A model generated the notes under the pieces. The model saw nothing but the letters and a program-made list of their open reading frames with translations, made no database searches and was not told where the DNA came from. From Eisenbergiella sp963559585 (GTDB lineage Bacteria > Bacillota > Clostridia > Lachnospirales > Lachnospiraceae), in the NCBI GenBank assembly GCA_963559585.1, contig CAUWLJ010000006.1:1-64000 (forward strand): a stretch of 64,000 nucleotides of DNA, given 5' to 3'. Positions within the stretch are counted from its first letter, which is position 1. Each line of letters starts with the position of its first letter. A program made the position numbers and the translations under genes. Shown piece after piece: positions 8,495-17,405 of the stretch.

Positions 8495-8602
8495 GGCGGA
8501 GCTGTGCTGTTGCGCACAGCAGCCTCAGGCAGCCGGTGTTTGAAGAAAATACAGCGGCGTTTTCTGCCGTCCTGTGGAATGCGCTTTGAAATGAGGATGA
8601 GA

Positions 8603-9613
8603 ATGAAAATAGAAGGATTCAAAAAGCCGGCCGGATTTCTGGCCTTTGCCCTGCTTGCGGCGCTGATGTTTTCTCTGTTAAACAGCGTCCTGTGCGTAAA
8701 ATCGGTGAGCGGCATCGACCAGGCCAGAGGGCTGTATGCCCAGCCTGAGGGGAGCGTGGACGTGCTGTTTCTGGGAAGCAGCCATGTCCACTGCAACGTG
8801 GATTCCCGCGTGCTGTGGGAGGAGGAGGGGATAGCGGCCTATCTGTGCACCACCGCAGAGCAGCCTCTGTGGAACAGCTACCATTACCTGGTGGAGGCGC
8901 TGAAAACTCAGGAGCCAAAGCTGGTGGTGCTGGACGTTTTTTCACCGGCCCATTCCCAGGAGGATTTTCAGGAAAAATGGCTGGCGGAAAACCTGGAGGG
9001 AATGCGCTTTTCATGGAACAAATATGAGATGATACGGGCCAGCGCCAGGTCGGAGCATCTCTCCTGGCTGTTCGGTTATCCCAGATACCACGACCGCTAC
9101 GCCCGCCTTTCCGAAAAGGACTTTCAGAATTTTTTCTGGAACAGGGAGGAAAAAGCCAGGTGGAAGGGCTTCGTGGAGCTTCACACCCACGCCCGGATGA
9201 CGGAAATGGATATGAGCCGGGTCACCGGGCGTACCCCCCTTACGCCCAAATCCCAGGAATACCTGGACCGGATCATTGCCCTTACCCAAAAAGAGGGAAT
9301 CCCGCTGATGCTCTTAAACGCTCCCTATCTGGTGGAGGAGAAAGACCAGCATATTTATAATGAAATCGCGGCCCAGGCCGGGGAACAGGGGCTTCTTTTC
9401 CTGAATACCAACTATCCTTCCATCTACCGGGAGATGGGGCTGGACTTCCAGACCGATTTTGCGGATCATGCCCATCTGAACGCCCAGGGGGCCGTCAAGT
9501 ATACCGGCTATCTGGGAAAATGGATGAAGGAGCATTATCAGCTTCCGGACAGGAGAGGGCAGAAGGGCTATGAATCCTGGGAGGAGCAGAGGGCGGCGTA
9601 CATGGAGGAATAG
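8603..9613 (+). CDS. SGNH-fold acyltransferase/hydrolase partner of MBOAT (AlgX/DltD-like role)
   Basis: An extracellular protein of 336 residues with one N-terminal membrane anchor (about residues 8-28). It has an SGNH-type block I 'FLGSSHVH' with the likely nucleophile Ser60 and a late 'DHAHLN' block with the catalytic Asp-His pair. Proteins of this kind lie beside MBOAT genes and accept the acyl group to place it on a polysaccharide or teichoic acid. The start at ATG 8603 is chosen because GAGGATGAG lies just upstream; ATGs at 8591 and 8597 are alternatives. The substrate is unknown. If the MBOAT gene is truly broken, this protein would lack its acyl donor unless another MBOAT serves it. 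Confidence 0.75.
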   Translation: MKIEGFKKPAGFLAFALLAALMFSLLNSVLCVKSVSGIDQARGLYAQPEGSVDVLFLGSSHVHCNVDSRVLWEEEGIAAYLCTTAEQPLWNSYHYLVEALKTQEPKLVVLDVFSPAHSQEDFQEKWLAENLEGMRFSWNKYEMIRASARSEHLSWLFGYPRYHDRYARLSEKDFQNFFWNREEKARWKGFVELHTHARMTEMDMSRVTGRTPLTPKSQEYLDRIIALTQKEGIPLMLLNAPYLVEEKDQHIYNEIAAQAGEQGLLFLNTNYPSIYREMGLDFQTDFADHAHLNAQGAVKYTGYLGKWMKEHYQLPDRRGQKGYESWEEQRAAYMEE

Positions 9614-9660
9614 GGCGGGCAGACAACGGGAATGAGTTTCCAAGCCCATGCCAGGTATCC

Positions 9661-10242
9661 CTACATGAACGTAAATACCAGATAGAGCACGATCAGCAGG
9701 ATGAAAAGGCACATGCCGCAGAATACGCAGACCGTAGTTTTTACCAGATGCCGCTCCTTTAATGCCAGGATCATCATGGACAGCACATCAAATGAAAAGA
9801 GAAACTGGCAGATCCCGCACAAAATGGCCGTCACTTTTGAGTGAGCCCCTTCCCTGCAGGCCTTTATCAGATAGGCAATCGCGTATGGAGCCGCACCCAG
9901 CAGGATTCCATAGCCGAAGATTAAAAACACGATCGTGACCAGCCCAAACAGCACCATGAGCGGCAGAGGAAAGATGGCCATCAGGGTTACCAGGACCGTG
10001 AGGCATCCGCCGATCAGATAAAATGGAACCAGGCCATATTTTATGATCAGCGTGCAGTTCAGCAGGGTCTTTCTGCTCCACCTTCTGCCGGCTGTCAATA
10101 CAACGATCAGATTGACGGCCCCCATGATAAAAGGCAGAAGCAGGGAAAGGATCTGCAGACCAAGGGTATTGTCAAACAGACCTGCTAAAAGAAAAAAGGT
10201 ATAGGAAACGATTACATATAGGGTCGGGATGATGTATGGCAT
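9661..10242 (-). CDS. Polytopic membrane protein, unknown function (DUF6652-like)
   Basis: A 193-residue protein that is almost entirely hydrophobic, with about five or six transmembrane segments. A conserved-looking cytoplasmic or loop segment reads 'RRWSRKTLLNCTLIIKYGL'. I recall similar Lachnospiraceae proteins under the name DUF6652, but this is not certain. No catalytic or transport motif can be seen. It is the last of a set of small minus-strand genes and has no close operon partner. It converges with the SGNH gene, ending 47 bases from it. Confidence 0.6.
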   Translation of the reverse strand: MPYIIPTLYVIVSYTFFLLAGLFDNTLGLQILSLLLPFIMGAVNLIVVLTAGRRWSRKTLLNCTLIIKYGLVPFYLIGGCLTVLVTLMAIFPLPLMVLFGLVTIVFLIFGYGILLGAAPYAIAYLIKACREGAHSKVTAILCGICQFLFSFDVLSMMILALKERHLVKTTVCVFCGMCLFILLIVLYLVFTFM

Positions 10243-10354
10243 GTGGGTTCTCCGTTCCGAAGCATAAGCGGCAGGAGGACGGGGAAAAGTGAAATACGCT
10301 CTGGCGCTTCCTTTCCTGGCCGGTTCTGCTCCTTAAATTGATTTTTTAGCTTGG

Positions 10355-10633
10355 TTATGTAAGGCCTTTTTCATCATTTTCAGGCGGCCGGATATGGCAT
10401 AACATTTCTTCTTCACAGGCGCCGAACTGCCGAAAATTAGATTTGGCTTCTCTCAGTGTTATTCCGTGATTAGAGTCGCTCGGTTCGTTATCAGAAGCAA
10501 TGAAAGGATCATTTTCCCAAAAACAAACCGGACAAATAAATCCGCAGTCTTCGGTCGGTGGGACATTGTAGGTAAAAGATCCGCAACAGGGACATGGATG
10601 TTTTTTCACATCTGTTCTGGAGTTTTCTTTCAT
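10355..10633 (-). CDS. CPCC-family cysteine-rich protein
   Basis: A short protein of 92 residues with the CPCC signature (HPCPCCGSFTY) and a second CPVC pair, which together look like a four-cysteine zinc site, followed by 'FWENDP', 'SDSNHGITLREAKSNFR' and 'GACEE' segments typical of the CPCC domain. The function of the family is unknown; members are often near toxin-immunity or accessory genes. The start at 10633 has AGAGG nine bases upstream; a longer frame to 10669 lacks this. It lies 48 bases downstream of the next small membrane protein on the same strand, so they may be co-transcribed. Confidence 0.8.
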   Translation of the reverse strand: MKENSRTDVKKHPCPCCGSFTYNVPPTEDCGFICPVCFWENDPFIASDNEPSDSNHGITLREAKSNFRQFGACEEEMLCHIRPPENDEKGLT

Positions 10634-10681
10634 AGTTCGATACCTCTGCAGCCTGGAATTTATCAGCATCCATTTTGCTGA

Positions 10682-10858
10682 TTATTCTTTTCTGTACTTA
10701 TAAAAACTCCATATGCCTATAAGGATTGGAAAGCCAACGATACCATAATTAACTCCTGCCAAACCTCTTGCATGAATTCCTTCCATCAGGTGTGGAGTGC
10801 TGCTCAATAATGTCAAAACCATAAAAATTGTAATTACTAAATATACCTTTTTCGTCAT
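10682..10858 (-). CDS. Small two-segment membrane protein
   Basis: A 58-residue protein with two likely membrane segments, 'VYLVITIFMVLTLLSS' and 'YGIVGFPILIGIWSFY', and a Lys/Arg-rich tail. I do not recognise it. The start at 10858 is chosen because GGAGG lies eight bases upstream; GTG 10867 is an alternative. It precedes the CPCC gene in transcription order. Its size and placement suggest a membrane-acting peptide or an accessory protein, but no function can be assigned. Confidence 0.5.
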   Translation of the reverse strand: MTKKVYLVITIFMVLTLLSSTPHLMEGIHARGLAGVNYGIVGFPILIGIWSFYKYRKE

Positions 10859-10884
10859 ACATGACACCTCCCGGATACACAGAG

Positions 10885-11259
10885 CTACCGTACTCCTGTC
10901 AGGATAAAATTCATTAGCTGCTCTACATCATCAAAATCGTCATAATCTCCGTTTATTCCGTTTCGGTGATACACGATCCCGTTTTTCTCATTCCGTTCCA
11001 GACAATCCAACAGCTTTTCTTCTCCGTATTTTTTGACAAACAGAGTAAATGCGTAGGGTTTGATTTTGCTCAATAATCCTTTCCTGCAGTTTTCTTCGCA
11101 CTCATAACAATGTGACAGTCCTTTTTCGGTGGAACATCGTCTGTTCTCACAGGAATTATGATCCGGGCAGCCGTCTGAGCCGCATCCGTTACAGGCGGCA
11201 TTTTCTGTGCATAAGCAGCACGCAAGGCCGCATCTGGCAATTCCTAATTCTCGTTTCAT
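10885..11259 (-). CDS. DUF3795-like cysteine-rich protein
   Basis: A 124-residue protein whose first half is packed with cysteines in 'RCGLACCLCTENAACNGCGSDGC' type spacing and continues with further Cys pairs, the pattern of the DUF3795 family, which probably binds zinc or an iron-sulfur centre. The second half is a helical domain. Function is unknown. The start at 11259 is fixed by GGAGGTGT directly upstream; the longer open frame reaching 11535 runs into the ridA promoter region and is rejected. It is divergent from ridA. Confidence 0.75.
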   Translation of the reverse strand: MKRELGIARCGLACCLCTENAACNGCGSDGCPDHNSCENRRCSTEKGLSHCYECEENCRKGLLSKIKPYAFTLFVKKYGEEKLLDCLERNEKNGIVYHRNGINGDYDDFDDVEQLMNFILTGVR

Positions 11260-11359
11260 CTGGACACCTCCACAGCTTTTGTATAGATAAATTGTATCAT
11301 GCGGCCGGAAACAATTCCATCTTTTCCTGCTAAATTTTTTCAACATCCTTCCGCCCTCC

Positions 11360-11388
11360 TTTACCATCCTCCGGATATATGTTATACT
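11360..11388 (+). promoter_or_regulatory. Sigma-A promoter for ridA
   Basis: TTTACC at 11360-11365 and TATACT at 11383-11388 have a 17-base spacer. The start point would lie about 125 bases before ridA. Confidence 0.55.
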
Positions 11389-11518
11389 GACCGAACAGCC
11401 GGAGCGGCTGCGCAGAGTGACGCCGTGCCGGGTAAAGCTGCAGACCGCACCTTTGCGCCCGGTATTTTGACGCCTGCCGCCGCTTTTTTGATTAAGAGAA
11501 ATACGGAGGAAAACGAAT

Positions 11519-11893
11519 ATGAAAAGAATCAGCACTGAAAAAGCCCCTGCCGCTATCGGCCCCTACAGCCAGGCTTACCAGGTGGGAAACCTGCTCTTTA
11601 CTTCCGGCCAGATCCCTATCGATCCGGCTACAGGCGACCTTGTGCCCGGCGGCATCAGGGAGCAGACCGCACAGGTGATGAAGAACATAGCTGCCGTACT
11701 GGAGGAGGCAGGACTGGGCGCTGAAAATGTGGTAAAAACCACCTGCTTCCTGGCAGAGATCGGGGATTTCGCCGCATTTAATGAGGTTTACGGAGAATAC
11801 TTCACCGGAAAGCCTGCCCGCTCCTGCGTGGCGGTAAAGGATCTTCCAAAAGGTGCCCTGGTGGAGGTGGAACTGATCGCTGAACGGTCTTGA
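11519..11893 (+). CDS. ridA: RidA enamine/imine deaminase
   Basis: RidA hydrolyses reactive 2-aminoacrylate and related enamines released by PLP enzymes such as serine/threonine dehydratases, protecting other PLP enzymes. The 124-residue length and the signature parts are standard: 'APAAIGPYSQAYQVGNLLFTSGQIP' at the N terminus, 'QTAQVMKNIAAVLEEAG' in the middle and the substrate-binding Arg in 'KPARSCVAVKDLPKGALVEVE' near the C terminus. ACGGAGGA lies just upstream. The next gene, yicC, starts 63 bases downstream on the same strand, so they may share the upstream promoter. Confidence 0.95.
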   Translation: MKRISTEKAPAAIGPYSQAYQVGNLLFTSGQIPIDPATGDLVPGGIREQTAQVMKNIAAVLEEAGLGAENVVKTTCFLAEIGDFAAFNEVYGEYFTGKPARSCVAVKDLPKGALVEVELIAERS

Positions 11894-11956
11894 CGCTCAC
11901 CATCCGGTGCCTTATAATAAAAGGAATTATGGGGATTCACGTTTTTGGAGGTTGAC

Positions 11957-12835
11957 ATGATCAAAAGCATGACCGGCTTCGGCAGATGTGAGGTCTGCGA
12001 GGCAGAACGTAAAATCACGGTGGAGATAAAGTCCGTAAACCACCGCTATCTGGACGTGGCCATGAAGATGCCCAAGAAGCTGAATTTTTTTGAGGCGTCG
12101 ATCCGCGGCCTGCTCAAGGAATACGTCCAGAGGGGAAAGGTGGATCTTTTCATTTCCTATGAGGATTACACGGAAAACAACGTGACCGTAAAGTACAACC
12201 GGGATGCAGCGGCGGAGTATATGGCCTGCTTTGCGCAGATGGCCGACGAGTTCGGTCTGGAAAATGACATCCGCGTTTCCTCCCTGGCCAGATTCCCGGA
12301 GGTGTTCTCCATGGAGGAGGGCAGCGTGGATGAGGAGGGGATCTGGAAGGTGCTGGGTAAGGCCTTGACCGGAGCAGCCCAGGCTCTTACCCAGGCCAGG
12401 ATTGACGAGGGTGAGAACCTGAAAAAGGATCTTCTGGTTAAGCTGGACGGTATGCTTGAGCATGTGGCTTTCATTGAGGAGCGCGCGCCCCGGATCCTTG
12501 CGGAGTACCGTGCGGGCCTGGTGGAAAAAGTGCAGGAGCTTCTTGGGGATGCCCAGGTGGACGAGAGCCGCCTTCTGACGGAGGTTACCGTTTTTGCGGA
12601 TAAGGTATGCGTGGATGAGGAGCTGGTGCGCCTGCGCAGCCATATCCAGACCACGAAGGAGGTGCTGGAGGCAGGCGGAGGAATCGGAAGGAAGCTGGAT
12701 TTCATCGCCCAGGAGATGAACCGGGAGGCAAACACCATCCTGTCCAAGACCAGCGACCTGGAAACCTCCAACCGGGCCATCGAGCTGAAAACGGAGATCG
12801 AGAAGGTAAGGGAGCAGATCCAGAATATCGAATAG
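11957..12835 (+). CDS. yicC: YicC-family endoribonuclease-like protein
   Basis: A 292-residue YicC family protein beginning 'MIKSMTGFGR', the family hallmark, and ending in a long helical region 'LDFIAQEMNREANTILSK...LKTEIEKVREQIQNIE', also highly conserved. E. coli YicC acts as an endoribonuclease that promotes RyhB decay; in Firmicutes the role is less clear but the gene is linked to gmk. The start ATG at 11957 follows GGAGG by five bases. It begins the conserved order yicC-remA-gmk-rpoZ, with only 16 bases to remA, so the cluster is probably one transcript. Confidence 0.93.
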   Translation: MIKSMTGFGRCEVCEAERKITVEIKSVNHRYLDVAMKMPKKLNFFEASIRGLLKEYVQRGKVDLFISYEDYTENNVTVKYNRDAAAEYMACFAQMADEFGLENDIRVSSLARFPEVFSMEEGSVDEEGIWKVLGKALTGAAQALTQARIDEGENLKKDLLVKLDGMLEHVAFIEERAPRILAEYRAGLVEKVQELLGDAQVDESRLLTEVTVFADKVCVDEELVRLRSHIQTTKEVLEAGGGIGRKLDFIAQEMNREANTILSKTSDLETSNRAIELKTEIEKVREQIQNIE

Positions 12836-12851
12836 ACGGGTGGAAAAGAAG

Positions 12852-13112
12852 ATGAACCAGTTCATTCATGTGGGGTTCGGCAATATCGTGAACACCCAGA
12901 AGGTGGTGGCGGTGGTCAGTCCGGATGCCGCGCCCATCAAGCGTATGGTGCAGACGGCGAAGGAGAAGGGAACGGCTGTGGACGCCACCCAGGGGCGCAA
13001 GACGAAGGCGGTCCTGGTGATGGAGAACGGACAGCTGGTCCTGTCGGCCCTTCTGCCTGAAACGATCGCAAACAGAGCACAGACGGGAAGAGAGGATATG
13101 GACAGCTTATGA
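12852..13112 (+). CDS. remA: RemA-like extracellular matrix regulator (DUF370)
   Basis: A small DNA-binding regulator of 86 residues. In Bacillus subtilis RemA forms rings that bind DNA and activate biofilm matrix genes. The conserved core is visible: 'IHVGFGNIVN', 'VSPDAAPIKRMVQ.AKE.G..VDATQGRKTKAVLVM' and 'ETIANR'. The start could also be GTG 12840, but ATG 12852 matches the family N terminus. The 3' end overlaps the gmk start by four bases (ATGA), which indicates translational coupling. Targets in this organism are unknown. Confidence 0.92.
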   Translation: MNQFIHVGFGNIVNTQKVVAVVSPDAAPIKRMVQTAKEKGTAVDATQGRKTKAVLVMENGQLVLSALLPETIANRAQTGREDMDSL

Positions 13113-13741
13113 AGCGCAGAGGCATTTTGATCGTGGTATCCGGATTCTCCGGCGCGGGTAAGGGAACCCTGATGAAGCGGCTCCTTGCCGAATATGACAA
13201 CTACGCCCTGTCGGTCTCCATGACCACGCGCCAGCCCAGAGAGGGCGAGATTGACGGCGTTTCCTATTTTTTTGTAGATCGGGACGTTTTTGAACGGGAG
13301 ATCGAAAACGACGGCCTGATCGAGTACGCCAGCTATTGCGGCAATTACTACGGCACTCCGAGGGAGTATGTGGAGCGCTGCCTGGAGGAGGGGAAGGATG
13401 TGGTCCTGGAGATTGAGATCCAGGGCGCCCTCAAGGTGAAGGAGAAATTCCCCCAGGCGCTGCTCCTGTTCGTCCTGCCCCCCAGCGCCCGGGAGCTGAA
13501 GAAGCGTCTGGAAGGCAGAGGGACGGAAAGCGCCCAGGTGATCAGGAGCCGGCTGGAGCGTGCAGTGGAGGAAGCCCAGGGGATCGAGAACTACGAGTAT
13601 CTGATCATCAACGACGACCTGGAGGAGTGCGTGAGGCAGATGCACGGGATCATTCAGGCGGCACACAGCAATCCCCTGAGACAGAAGCAGTTAATTGCCG
13701 ATATGCGTACACAGCTTGACGCATTAGTGAAAGGAGAATAA
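13109..13741 (+). CDS. gmk: Guanylate kinase
   Basis: Guanylate kinase phosphorylates GMP to GDP with ATP and is essential for guanine nucleotide supply. The 210-residue protein has the P-loop 'GFSGAGKGT' near residue 12, the GMP-binding 'TTRQPREGEIDGVSYFF' region and 'EYASYCGNYYGTP', and 'VLEIEIQGALKV' with the conserved Glu and Asp/Gln positions. It overlaps remA by four bases and is followed by rpoZ after six bases, so the three genes are translated as a tight unit. Confidence 0.97.
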   Translation: MKRRGILIVVSGFSGAGKGTLMKRLLAEYDNYALSVSMTTRQPREGEIDGVSYFFVDRDVFEREIENDGLIEYASYCGNYYGTPREYVERCLEEGKDVVLEIEIQGALKVKEKFPQALLLFVLPPSARELKKRLEGRGTESAQVIRSRLERAVEEAQGIENYEYLIINDDLEECVRQMHGIIQAAHSNPLRQKQLIADMRTQLDALVKGE

Positions 13742-13747
13742 AAAAAC

Positions 13748-14038
13748 ATGTTACATCCCTCGTACAGCGACCTGATGAAAGTGGTAAATGCGGAGGTGGA
13801 GCCGGGTGATGAGAAGATCGTCAACAGCCGCTATTCCATCGTGATGGCGACGGCCAAGAGAGCCAGACAGATCATCGGAGGGGACGACCCGATGGTGAGC
13901 ATGAGAGCGGGCCTGAAGCCCCTGTCTGCGGCTGTGGAAGAACTGAATCAGGGCAAGATCAAGATTCTCGGAGACGAAGAAGCGGAGCAGGCGGAAGAAG
14001 AGGCTGCTGCGGAGAATACAGAGGCCGTGGAGGCCTGA
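13748..14038 (+). CDS. rpoZ: RNA polymerase omega subunit
   Basis: Omega helps assemble RNA polymerase by chaperoning the beta-prime subunit. The 96-residue protein starts 'MLHPSYSDL' and carries the conserved 'SRYSIVMATAKRARQI' helix and 'KPLSAAVEEL' segment; the tail from about residue 75 is a low-complexity run of Glu and Ala typical of clostridial omega. It follows gmk by six bases and ends at a hairpin with a T run. The assignment is secure because the position between gmk and a methylthiotransferase is common in Clostridia. Confidence 0.95.
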   Translation: MLHPSYSDLMKVVNAEVEPGDEKIVNSRYSIVMATAKRARQIIGGDDPMVSMRAGLKPLSAAVEELNQGKIKILGDEEAEQAEEEAAAENTEAVEA

Positions 14039-14058
14039 CAACAATTAGGGAAAGGAGA

Positions 14059-14107
14059 AGAGAAGCTGCCGGAGGCGCGAAACTGCCGCAGGAGTTTCTC
14101 TTTTTTT
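14059..14107 (+). terminator. Likely intrinsic terminator after rpoZ
   Basis: AGAGAAGCT at 14059-14067 pairs with AGTTTCTCT at 14093-14101 (one G-T wobble), followed by T to 14107. It lies only about ten bases before rimO, so it may attenuate rather than fully stop transcription. Confidence 0.5.
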
Positions 14108-14117
14108 CAATGAATAT

Positions 14118-15455
14118 ATGAAAATACTGTTTGTTTCCCTTGGCTGCGACAAGAATCTGGTGGATACCGAAATGATGCTGGGCATGCTTTCCCAGCGCGG
14201 GCACACATTTACGGATGACGAAGCGGAGGCAGAGGCGGTGGTGGTCAATACCTGCTGCTTCATAGGGGATGCCAAGGAAGAAAGTGTAAATACCATCCTG
14301 CAGATGGCGGAGCTGAAAAAAGAGGGACGGATTTCCGTCCTGATCGTAACCGGCTGCCTGGCTCAGCGCTACCGGGAGGAGATCCGGGAGGAAATCCCGG
14401 AGGTGGACGAGATCCTGGGAACCATGTCCATCGACAGCATTGCGGACGCCATCGATGAGGTGCGTTCCGGGCAGCGGCGGAATCATATCACCGAGCCGGA
14501 TGCGGCATTGGTGTACGGCAAAAAGCGCAGCGTAACCACAGGCGGCCATTACGCCTATCTGAAGATTGCGGAGGGCTGCGATAAGCGCTGTACCTACTGT
14601 ATCATCCCCAAGGTGCGGGGGAGCTTCCGTTCCGTGCCCATGGAGACGCTGGTGGAGGAGGCCCGGGAGCTGGCGGAGGGCGGCGTGAAGGAGCTGATCC
14701 TGGTGGCCCAGGAGACTACCGTGTACGGCAAAGACCTGTATGGGCGCAGGGCCCTGCCGCAGCTTCTGGAAAAGCTGGCCGCCATTCCGGGCCTGTACTG
14801 GATCCGCCTGCTCTACTGCTATCCGGAGGAGATCACCGACGAGCTGATCGAGACGATCCGCCGGGAGCCGAAGCTCTGTCACTATCTGGATATGCCCATC
14901 CAGCATGCCTCCGACGCCGTCCTGAAAAGGATGGGGCGCAGAACCTGCCAGGCGGAGCTGAGGGAGAGGATTGGAAGGCTTCGCAGCCGGATCCCCGACA
15001 TCTGCCTGCGCACCACCCTGATCAGCGGTTTCCCGGGAGAGACCCAGGAGGATTTCGAGGAGCTGTACAATTTTGTGGACGAGATGGAGTTTGACAGACT
15101 GGGCGTGTTCGCTTACTCTCAGGAGGAGGATACCCCTGCGGCCCTCATGCCGGATCAGGTGCCCCAGGAGGTGAAGGAGGCGCGCCGGGATGAGCTGATG
15201 GAGCTGCAGCAGGAGATTGCCTTTGAAAAGGCGGAGGGCAGAGTGGGCCAGACCCTTATGGCCATCGTGGAGGGAAAGGTGGACGGAGAAAACGCCTATG
15301 TGGCCAGAACCTATATGGACGCGCCGGGCGTGGACGGGCTTCTTTTCATCAACACATCACGGGAGCTGATGACGGGCGATTTTGTGAAGGCCCGGATCAC
15401 CGGCTCCTACGAATACGATCTGATAGGAGAATTGGAAGATGAATTTACCGAATAA
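14118..15455 (+). CDS. rimO: Ribosomal protein S12 methylthiotransferase
   Basis: RimO is a radical SAM enzyme with two [4Fe-4S] clusters that adds a methylthio group to an aspartate of ribosomal protein S12. The 445-residue protein has the three N-terminal cluster cysteines (Cys10, Cys46, Cys80), the radical SAM motif CxxxCxxC at 154-158-161 (CDKRCTYC), and a C-terminal TRAM domain. The opening 'VSLGCDKNLVDTEMMLG' distinguishes RimO from MiaB. Its end overlaps the pgsA start by 17 bases, which implies co-translation. Confidence 0.95.
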   Translation: MKILFVSLGCDKNLVDTEMMLGMLSQRGHTFTDDEAEAEAVVVNTCCFIGDAKEESVNTILQMAELKKEGRISVLIVTGCLAQRYREEIREEIPEVDEILGTMSIDSIADAIDEVRSGQRRNHITEPDAALVYGKKRSVTTGGHYAYLKIAEGCDKRCTYCIIPKVRGSFRSVPMETLVEEARELAEGGVKELILVAQETTVYGKDLYGRRALPQLLEKLAAIPGLYWIRLLYCYPEEITDELIETIRREPKLCHYLDMPIQHASDAVLKRMGRRTCQAELRERIGRLRSRIPDICLRTTLISGFPGETQEDFEELYNFVDEMEFDRLGVFAYSQEEDTPAALMPDQVPQEVKEARRDELMELQQEIAFEKAEGRVGQTLMAIVEGKVDGENAYVARTYMDAPGVDGLLFINTSRELMTGDFVKARITGSYEYDLIGELEDEFTE

Positions 15456-15975
15456 GCTGACGATAATCAGAATGATCATGATCCTGCCCTTTGTGGTGTT
15501 CATGCTCACTCCGCTGGGAGGAAGCGCGGGGAAATGGATTGCGCTGGTGCTGTTTGTGACCGCCAGCCTCACAGACCTTCTGGACGGGAAGATTGCAAGA
15601 AAATACAACCTGGTGACCACCTTCGGCAAGTTTATGGATCCGCTGGCGGATAAGCTTCTGGTCTGCTCCGCCATGATCTGTCTGGTGGAGACGGGAAAGA
15701 TCCCCGCCTGGGTGGTGATCATCATTATCAGCCGGGAGTTCATCATCAGCGGCTTCCGTCTGGTGGCCTCCGATAAGGGCGTGGTGATCGCCGCCAGCTA
15801 CTGGGGCAAATTTAAGACCACCTTCCAGATGGTGATGATCGTGCTGATGATCGCGGATATTCCGGCGCTTTCCCTGATTACCCAGATTGTGATGTGGATT
15901 GCCCTGATCCTTACCATCGTATCTCTGGTGGATTATCTGGTGAAAAACAAGAATGTAATGAAGGATCAGAAATAG
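15439..15975 (+). CDS. pgsA: CDP-diacylglycerol-glycerol-3-phosphate 3-phosphatidyltransferase
   Basis: PgsA makes phosphatidylglycerol phosphate, the committed step to phosphatidylglycerol and cardiolipin. This 178-residue membrane protein shows the CDP-alcohol phosphotransferase motif DG-x2-AR-x8-G-x3-D-x3-D in 'DGKIARKYNLVTTFGKFMD' plus the following D. There are about four transmembrane segments. It begins inside the end of rimO and is followed by cinA after about 96 bases. The order rimO-pgsA-cinA is conserved in many Firmicutes. Confidence 0.95.
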   Translation: MNLPNKLTIIRMIMILPFVVFMLTPLGGSAGKWIALVLFVTASLTDLLDGKIARKYNLVTTFGKFMDPLADKLLVCSAMICLVETGKIPAWVVIIIISREFIISGFRLVASDKGVVIAASYWGKFKTTFQMVMIVLMIADIPALSLITQIVMWIALILTIVSLVDYLVKNKNVMKDQK

Positions 15976-16071
15976 GTTTTTGGGGTTCACCCAAGCCGCA
16001 GACGGCAGGCAGAAGAGGCAGAAAAACGCGATTAAAACAGGCCGTCCTTCCGGCAGAAAGGTAAGGTAGAT

Positions 16072-17331
16072 ATGGTAGTGGAATTAATCTCCGTGGGAAC
16101 GGAGCTTCTTCTTGGTAATATTGTGAACACGAACGCCGCTTTTCTGGCGGAGCGCTGTGCCGCCCTGGGGCTGTCCTGTTATTACCAGACTGTGGTTGGG
16201 GACAATCCGGGCAGGCTTCTGGAGACGATCCGGACCGGCCTTTCCCGCGCCGATCTTCTGATCCTCACAGGAGGGCTTGGCCCCACCGGGGACGATCTCA
16301 CCAAGGAAACGGCGGCCCAGGCCTTTGATCTGCCCCTGCATATGGATGAACATTCCCTGGAACGGATAGAGGCGTATTTCAGGGAGCGCCGGATCGCGAT
16401 GACAGAGAACAACAGGAAGCAGGCCATGGCGCCGGAGGGAGCCATCGTGGTGGACAACGACAACGGCACGGCTCCCGGGCTGATCCTGGAAAAGGACGGA
16501 AAGCGCATGATCCTTCTTCCCGGCCCGCCCAACGAGTGCAGGCCCATGTTTGAGAAAAGCATTGCCCCTTATCTGAGGGAGCTGTCCGGCACCGTGATTT
16601 TTTCCAGAACCGTGAAAATCTGCGGTCAGGGGGAAAGCGGCGTGGAGAGCCGGATCAAGGATCTGGAACAGCTGGAAAATCCCACCGTGGCTCCCTATGC
16701 CAAGAGCGGCGAGGTGCATCTGCGCGTTACGGCCAGGGCCGCGGATGAGAAGGAAGCGAAGAAACTGATCAAGCCTGTGGTGAAGGAGCTGAAAAACCGT
16801 TTCGGGAGCGATATCTATACCACCCAGGAGGATGTAACCCTGGAGGGGAGCGTGGCGGAGCTGCTTCTGGCAAACGGCCTGAGCGTATCCACCATAGAAT
16901 CCTGTACCGGGGGCCTTCTGGCGGGAAGGCTTGTGAACGTGCCCGGCGTGTCGGAGGTATTCAAAAGCGGCTACATCACCTACTCCAACAAGGCCAAACG
17001 CCGCATCGCCGGGGTGAAAAAGAGCACCCTGGAAAAATACGGTGCAGTGAGCGGCCAGACCGCCTGCGAGATGGCAAAGGGCTGTGCCCAGCAGGCAAAA
17101 GCGGACGTGGCCATTTCCGTCACAGGCATTGCAGGCCCGGACGGCGGAAGCGCAGAGAAGCCGGTGGGGCTTGTATATATGGCCTGCAGCGTGTGCGGAA
17201 CCGTTCAGGTAAAGGAATTCCGTTTTCAGGGAAACCGGGCGAAAATCAGGGAGAGCGCAGTCTCGGCGGCTCTCACCCTGATGCGCCAGTGTATTCTTGC
17301 ATACTACAGTGAGAAAACCTTTGGAAAATAG
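16072..17331 (+). CDS. cinA: CinA, competence/damage-inducible protein (NMN amidohydrolase type)
   Basis: A two-domain protein of 419 residues: an N-terminal MoeA/MogA-like (COG1058) domain starting 'VELISVGTELLLGNIVNTN', which in related proteins has ADP-ribose pyrophosphatase activity, and a C-terminal CinA domain with 'IESCTGGLL' and 'SVTGIAGPDGGS', which deamidates nicotinamide mononucleotide in pyridine nucleotide salvage. In many Gram-positive genomes cinA lies next to recA; here recA is 13 kb away with the envelope cluster between them, which looks like an insertion into the ancestral order. Confidence 0.93.
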   Translation: MVVELISVGTELLLGNIVNTNAAFLAERCAALGLSCYYQTVVGDNPGRLLETIRTGLSRADLLILTGGLGPTGDDLTKETAAQAFDLPLHMDEHSLERIEAYFRERRIAMTENNRKQAMAPEGAIVVDNDNGTAPGLILEKDGKRMILLPGPPNECRPMFEKSIAPYLRELSGTVIFSRTVKICGQGESGVESRIKDLEQLENPTVAPYAKSGEVHLRVTARAADEKEAKKLIKPVVKELKNRFGSDIYTTQEDVTLEGSVAELLLANGLSVSTIESCTGGLLAGRLVNVPGVSEVFKSGYITYSNKAKRRIAGVKKSTLEKYGAVSGQTACEMAKGCAQQAKADVAISVTGIAGPDGGSAEKPVGLVYMACSVCGTVQVKEFRFQGNRAKIRESAVSAALTLMRQCILAYYSEKTFGK

Positions 17332-17405
17332 GACAGCCGTCCGGAACGGCCCAGGCTTTCCCGGTCTGCGCGGGCAGCAGGGAGAGCGGCAGAAGGGAGA
17401 AATAC